This document shows positions 59,151 through 64,000 of a stretch of 64,000 bases of DNA, piece by piece; the stretch's first letter is position 1, and every line of letters starts with the position of its first letter. A program made the position numbers and the translations under genes. The notes under the pieces are model-generated. The model did not search any database. It was not told where the DNA came from and saw only the letters and a program-made list of their open reading frames with translations. The stretch covers positions 14,459,893-14,523,892 of the forward strand of contig AP025042.1 of the NCBI GenBank assembly GCA_036186865.1. The letters run 5' to 3'. This DNA is from Eustoma russellianum. Taxonomy: Eukaryota; Streptophyta; Magnoliopsida; Gentianales; Gentianaceae.

Positions 59151-59854
59151 GACGGAAGTGGGCCGGGCTCCTAATAATTAATCCAAATGGGGAAGAGATG
59201 GAGTACGCCTTGCGTTTCGACTTTGAGGCCACTAATAATGAGGCTGAGTACGAGGCACTGATAGCTGGGCTGAGTTTAGCTCGAAAACTGAGGGCACAAC
59301 AAATAACCGCCCGAAGTGACTCACAGCTCGTAGTTTCTCAGATTAGTGGAGACTATGAAGCCAAGGAGGACAACATGAAGCGGTATTTGGCTAAGGTTCA
59401 GCATTTGAAAGGAATGTTTGAACGCTTTATGATAGAACACATCCCCAGGTCGGTCAACAAACGAGCTGACGCACTATCTCGGCTGGCCTCATCCACCTCG
59501 GCTACAATTGGGAAGAAAATTGTTGTAGAGCTGGTGAAACATCGTGTTTTTGATGGAAATGAAGTCTTGCAGCAAGACTATCATAATACCTGGATGGACG
59601 AGATAGTCACTTATCTGCAACATCAGACCCTGCCCGAGGACAAGTCACAAGCTCGGCGTCTCTGCCTGAAAGCTTCCAGGTACTCACTCTTTAACGATCA
59701 CTTGTACAGAAAATCTTTTTCTCAGCCGTGGTTGCGGTGCGTACCTGAGGACGAAGGAGATTACATTCTTCATAAAATGCACTTGGGCATATGTGGAAGC
59801 CACTCTGGAGCACGTTCACTGGCCCGCAAGTGCTATTTAGCTGGTTATTACTAG
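59151..59854 (+). pseudogene. Gypsy/Tat second (archaeal-type) RNase H and integrase zinc finger
   Basis: After the frameshift it reads AGLLIINPNGEEMEYALRF, TNNEAEYEALIAGLSLARKL (about 59230), RSDSQLVVSQISGDYEAKE and IPRSVNKRADALSRLASS (about 59450). This is the archaeal-type RNase H that marks the Tat lineage. Integrase then begins, with HKMHLGICGSHSGARSLARKCYLAGYY at about 59770. A TAG follows at 59852, at a site that is normally Trp in the family. Confidence 0.92.
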
Positions 59855-60822
59855 CCTACTATTCGTAAGGACGCAGAAGAGCTGGTTAAAAAGTGCCCGT
59901 CATGTCAAGCTCATGCTCCTACTTCTCACTTGCCAAGTCATGAGTTGACAAGTATTTCCAGTCCTTGGCCGTTTGTGCAATGGGGTATGGATTTAGTGGG
60001 ACCTCTACCCCGAGCTCCCGGCTCGGTCAGATTCTTGCTGGTAGCGATTGACTACTTCACTAAATGGATAGAGGCTGAGCCACTAGCCACCATAACTGGG
60101 GGCCAAGTCAAAAAGTTTCTATGGAAAAACATCATCCGTCGATTTGGCCTACCTCAGATCCTGATCTCATACAACGGCAGACAGTTTGCTGAGGATCCGG
60201 TGAAGAGTTGGTGTCTTGATTTGCACATCAAGCAACGCTTCACCTCAGTAGCTCATCCTCAGTCAAATGGCCAAGTAGAGCTTGCTAACAGGATCATCAA
60301 GGATGGTCTTAAAAAGCGTCTGGACAAAGCTGGCACTAGTTGGGTGGATGAATTACCCAGCGTCTTATGTGCCTACCGGACAACTCCATCAACTTCAACA
60401 AAGGAAACTCCTTTCTCATTGGTGTATGGCACTGAGGCCATTATTCCCGCGGAGATCGGTTCTACTTCAACTCGAGTGGATTATTACTCAGCTTCTGATA
60501 ATAACCAAGAACTACGACCGAACTTGGATGAACTCGAGCAGAAAAGAGACCGAGCACGCATCCGATGGCTCAGTATAAAAGCTTGATTTCTCAGTATTAC
60601 AACTCTCGGGTACGTCCGAGATTCTTTCGAGTAGGAGATCTGGTGATGCGCGACAACGAGGTCAGCCATGCTGTCTCAGCGGGAACTTTTAATCCCAAGT
60701 GGGAAGGTCTTTACCGCATTGTTGAAGTATTCCCAACAGGAGCTTACAAGTTGCAGACTTTAGAGGGACGAACTCTTCCACGAACTTGGCACACTTCTCA
60801 TCTCAGACTTCTGCATCAATGA
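59855..60822 (+). pseudogene. Gypsy/Tat integrase core and C-terminus
   Basis: It begins with KKCPSCQAHAP, completing the HHCC finger. The core has QWGMDLVGPLPRAPG (first Asp, about 59985), LISYNGRQFA (about 60160; the family has an Asp where Tyr stands, so the second catalytic residue is lost) and NGQVELANRIIKDGL (Glu, about 60275). LVYGTEAIIPAEIG follows. A stop or frame change near 60584 leads into the C-terminal frame FRVGDLVMR…PKWEGLYRIVEVFPTGAYKL, ending at 60822. There is no chromodomain, as expected for Tat. Confidence 0.92.
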
Positions 60823-60923
60823 TGTAAATTGTAACCATTTTGTATATCAATACAAGTTTTTCTGAGGCATCTCTCAAGAGTCAAGTGTCCAAGCAAATTT
60901 TGAGCACTATGGAAGGCTCATAA

Positions 60924-61370
60924 AAGACCTCGCAGGTTTGAGGCAAATGCCCGTTAAATGGTACATAAAGACCTCGCAGGTTCGAGGCAAATGCCTGTTA
61001 AAGGGTACATGAAGACCTCGCAGGTTCGAGGCAAATGCCCGCTAAGGGGTACATAAAGACCTCGCAGGTTCGAGGCAAGTGCCCGCTAAAGGGTGCATCA
61101 AGACCTCAGCAGGCCTGAGGCAAAAGACCGCTGAAGGGCAGATCAAGACCTCGGCAGGTCCGAGGCGAAAACTCGTGATGGAGCACATACCAAGACCTCG
61201 GCAGGTCTGAGGCAGGAACTTATCAAAGGTAAGAGTAAGACCTTCGCAAGACCGAGGCACTTACCCACTAAAAAGAAAAACAAGACCTCGGCAGTTCCGA
61301 GGTGAAAATCCAAAGAATGACTTATAAAAACTCGGCAGGTTTGAGGTAAAAATTCACTAAAGAAAAGATT
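60924..61370. repeat. Ten-unit 44-47 bp tandem array with hairpin core
   Basis: Units start AAGACCTCG at 60924, 60968, 61012, 61056, 61100, 61145, 61192, 61237, 61282 and (diverged) 61326. Each contains CCTCGCAGGTTCGAGG or a variant, where CCTCG and CGAGG pair around a 6-7 base loop. Later units change the loop but often keep both arms. The array lies between the pol stop and the stop of the convergent antisense gene. Confidence 0.92.
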
Positions 61371-61815
61371 TGTCAAAACAAGCCTCAAAAATCTTACTAA
61401 GAAGGTCAAAATGAGAACGAGCAAGGTTCATATGCCTTGTCTGATCTAGTCCGACTAGATAAAGTTGCATTAAAAGCAACATTATACATGCAAGAATTAA
61501 AAGCACAACTACAATCCAAGTTAGAACCTGATCAAAACAAGGCAGAGTTCATCTCCAACTTATTTACGAGTTATCTCAGCCCAAGCAACAGGTTTATTCT
61601 GACTTGAAGACTTAGTTTATTTTCAATGAAGTTGGTCAAGTTTATTAAGACTGACATGAAAAGTTAGCAATGATAGCATTGAAAAATAAACTCAGTAAAA
61701 GTACTAAAGACATGAGAAACAACTGGGCCAAAAAGACGAAATTTTCATTGATTGAGAATTGAAGTACAATTTGGTGCCTGCCCTACTAAAGCTAAATAAA
61801 GAAGAATCCTAAAGC
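61371..61815. other. Shared 3' untranslated region between pol and the antisense gene
   Basis: Non-coding sequence into which both convergent transcripts should run. I see no gene or clear repeat. Confidence 0.5.
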
Positions 61816-64000
61816 CTAGTCATCTTGATCCTCATCCCTCAAGTCAGCTTCGTCGACAAATTTCTGAAACAGTTCTTCAAAGTCTTGAGCTGCAAGAGGA
61901 TTGTACAGTTCGGCTATACGGGAGTCTTCTTTGTTCAGATCAGGATGCACAGCAGAGCAGACATCAATGGCTTTCGTCTGGCCGGCCTCCATGGTTGAGC
62001 CTTGCAGATGGATCATGTTTTCTTCGAAGAACTTGGACTTTCTGAAGTCCTGAATTGTTTTGATCTCAGCTTCCATCAAGTTTTGGCGCAGCAGATTAAT
62101 CATCCTCTGATCATCTTGGCTCCTCTGCGCCATCTCAGCCATTTGTTTATTCAAATACTCAACCTCATTGAGAGATTGAGTGGAGGCCAGCTCTAGGTCA
62201 GCCACCTTATTCTCCAACTCATCCACCTTAGAGTTGGAGGTGGCCAACCTTGTCTCAGCATCCTCGGCCCTTTGCTGGAGTTGAGTATTTCCAGCCCGCA
62301 TATCAGTGATCACTTGGGTCAGCTCAGTCATTTTCTTCTTAGCCTCCTCAAGCTGCTTCCTTGTGGTCTCGACCTCCCCAAGAAATTCTTTGCTACGAGT
62401 TAGAATCTCTAACTCCTAAGCTCGGACCTGCAAAGGAAGCAGAGTTAGGAAAAGTTGAGTGATAAAAATGAACAAGGCACTCAGAGAAAATCTAACTTAC
62501 CAGAGCAATGTTGGATTGGAAGGCGTTTGTCAGCTCGCCCCAAGCAGTTGCCCTGCACTTTTGATGGTCCAAGGGCAGAACTGCTATCTGATTTAGCCTT
62601 TGAGCTATGGCAGGCTCGAAGGCTGAGTCTCCTTCTGAAAACCCAATCAGGATTGGGCCTTGAACTTCAGCTGGCTGAGGCAGGTTCACCTCAACCGATT
62701 CAGCAATGATCATCTCCGGGGGCTGAGACGGCCCCGTATCACGACTGCTGGAACCTTCACCCCGTTGCCTTTTCCGAGGGCGAAGGCTGGAGCCTTCACC
62801 AGCATCCATTGGGATTTCTAAATCAGTTGGAGCCTGAGGTGGGACCTCGGTCTCAGGCTCGTCATCTAAAATTGTGATTGGCAGAGCTGCGCAGAAAAGG
62901 AAATGAGTCAGAATTTAAACAACTGTAAAACACTTAGAAAATTTTTTTGTATGAAACAAGAACTTACCTGATTCAGGCTCCGCTGGCTCAGGCTCAGCAG
63001 GAGCAACACTTGAAACTGGGAGCACCGCCAAAGTGGAAGCTCCCCCAGAGCCAAGAGTGGCTAGCCTCCTTTCTCTCCGAAGCCTTTTCCTGGCTTGAGT
63101 CTCAGCCATCATGTCCAATCGGGTAGAAGGACCATCCATTGCACCTGCACTCAGAGTTAAATAGTTAAACACTAGAAAAAGAGAAAGAAAATAGTTGAGA
63201 AAAGAAAAACCACGGTATCCACCTCGGATGATGGTTAACTGATCCGGAGAGAGTGGCAAATATTGGTTACCCACAGCCGAATGGTCCAGGTCGGCTGCTA
63301 ACCAGATCTCTGAGTCCACCTTCTGCCAGTCAATGACTATTGGAAGTGCTCGAAGTCTGTCTGCTTCTTTGCAGTGATCTTGGCTTGGCCTCGTGTTATC
63401 AGCTCTACCAGCCTTCCAGATACTTCTGCTCGGCAGCTCGGACCTCTTAACATAAAAGAATTTTTCCTTCCATCTTTTATTGGAAGAAGGAATATTGGTG
63501 GCAAAAGGGAAATCAATGCCAGACGTTCGCTTGCTGAAGTAATACCAGATATGCGAAGTCCGACATGCAAAAAGGGCTCGAAAAATACTGTATTGAAAGG
63601 GAGTTCAGCAATTCTCAGGAAAAGAATGTAACAAAGAATGAGTTTGTGGCCATTAGGCTGAATTTGAGGAAGCCTGAGCCCATAAGCCCGTAGAATACGG
63701 AGAAGGGGCTCAGGAATAAGGAGAGTAAAGCCAGATTTGAAGTAATCTTCATAGACTGCTTCATAATCCCTAGGGGGGTCATAAGCAGTCTGACCCGGCA
63801 AGGGAAGAAAAGGGCCAAAACGAGCTCTATCAATTTTGTAATATTTACAAATCCTATCTAGGTCGGCCTCAGACAAACTAGAAGAAGTTTCTTGGACAAG
63901 AGGAGAAGGCCGACCTCTTTCTATGATTCCAGAGAACAGAGAAGGGTCCCTCACAGGGGCCGGAGGATTTACAGATGCCGGAGCAGGGGCAACCCTTACT
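61816..64000 (-). pseudogene. Antisense spliced gene of the Gypsy/Tat element (aORF, PF04195-like)
   Basis: Minus strand, open at the right edge, so the N-terminus is missing. Exons: 64000-63223, 63144-62968, 62886-62501, 62427-61816. Introns 63145-63222, 62887-62967 and 62428-62500 (78, 81, 73 bp) all start GT and end AG, and the phases (1, 1, 0) fit exactly. Exon 1 has LLIPEPLLRILRAYGLRLPQ, IQPNGHKLILCY, then, after a one-base frameshift near 63600, WYYFSKRTSGIDF and EKFFYVKRSELP. Exons 2-3 are Pro/Glu-rich with basic clusters (RKRLRRERR; RPRKRQRGEG), possible nuclear signals. Exon 4 is a coiled coil (about 62330-62050) with an acidic tail. A TAG at 62416-62418 opens exon 4. It resembles the antisense ORF of Tat elements annotated as 'putative gypsy type transposon'. 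Its function is unknown. Confidence 0.82.

Noticed and set aside
60924..61370. CRISPR array
   Set aside because: There is a regular period, but no unique spacers of constant length and no cas genes; this is a tandem repeat in a plant retrotransposon.
61042..61424. Leu/Cys-rich minus ORFs that could look like membrane proteins
   Set aside because: They are read through the 44-bp hairpin array and repeat with its period.
1..64000. tRNA, rRNA or small nuclear RNA genes
   Set aside because: Reading for B-box and other conserved words gave no tRNA-like hit except in SINE context; this was a scan by eye, not a covariance search.

Overview
The window is repeat-dominated nuclear DNA of a flowering plant. 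I infer a eudicot but cannot name the species. The evidence is the plant-type transposable elements: Copia elements with initiator-Met-tRNA primer sites, a Ty3/Gypsy element of the Tat lineage, L1-type LINEs with the plant DUF4283-like ORF1, and SINEs with the conserved angiosperm 3' domain. The intergenic DNA is AT-rich. Only one convincing host gene is visible, a small secreted proline/glycine-rich protein (27758-28204, minus). A second stretch, around 25767-26050, may be a host exon.

Layout. 1-2964: decayed LINE on the minus strand, cut by the window edge. 3090-5578: AT-rich periodic repeats, then a purine-rich tandem repeat, ending in an LTR-like terminus. 5583-9602: 3' part of a Copia pol (Copia-1) split by a solo-LTR-like element (7106-9353; 5-bp target duplication TCTGC). 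About 9900-17181: decayed SIRE-like Copia (Copia-2) without a visible 5' LTR. 18465-25766: complete Copia on the minus strand (Copia-4; duplication GTTTA). 27758-28204: the proline-rich gene. 28603-31704: short non-autonomous Copia on the minus strand (Copia-5) with gag and protease only. 32257-47063: complete SIRE-like Copia (Copia-3; duplication AAATA) with very long LTRs (about 2.85 kb), its gag split by a 3.76-kb element (35552-39315) of the same family as 7106-9353. 47758-50339: reverse-oriented solo LTR related to the Copia-2 LTR (duplication AGACA). 52857-54698: 5'-truncated LINE on the minus strand. 54911-64000: Gypsy/Tat element on the plus strand, running off the right edge.

The right end is the most interesting part. 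The Gypsy element has the Tat double RNase H arrangement. After pol comes a tandem array of ten 44-47 bp units, each able to form a hairpin. Beyond the array lies a gene on the opposite strand with at least four exons, convergent with pol. Its three GT-AG introns are 73-81 bp and their reading phases match exactly, although the gene also carries a frameshift and a stop. It looks like the antisense extra ORF known from Tat elements.

Other notable structures: an 18-bp palindrome (ACATCGATCGATCGATGT) shared by two different LTR families; a Copia (Copia-4) whose primer-site region lacks a tRNA match but is exactly complementary to its own LTR; a 1.4-kb tandem duplication inside an LTR-like element; and four SINE copies in the same orientation. 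All transposon coding regions carry stops or frameshifts, so none looks autonomous now.
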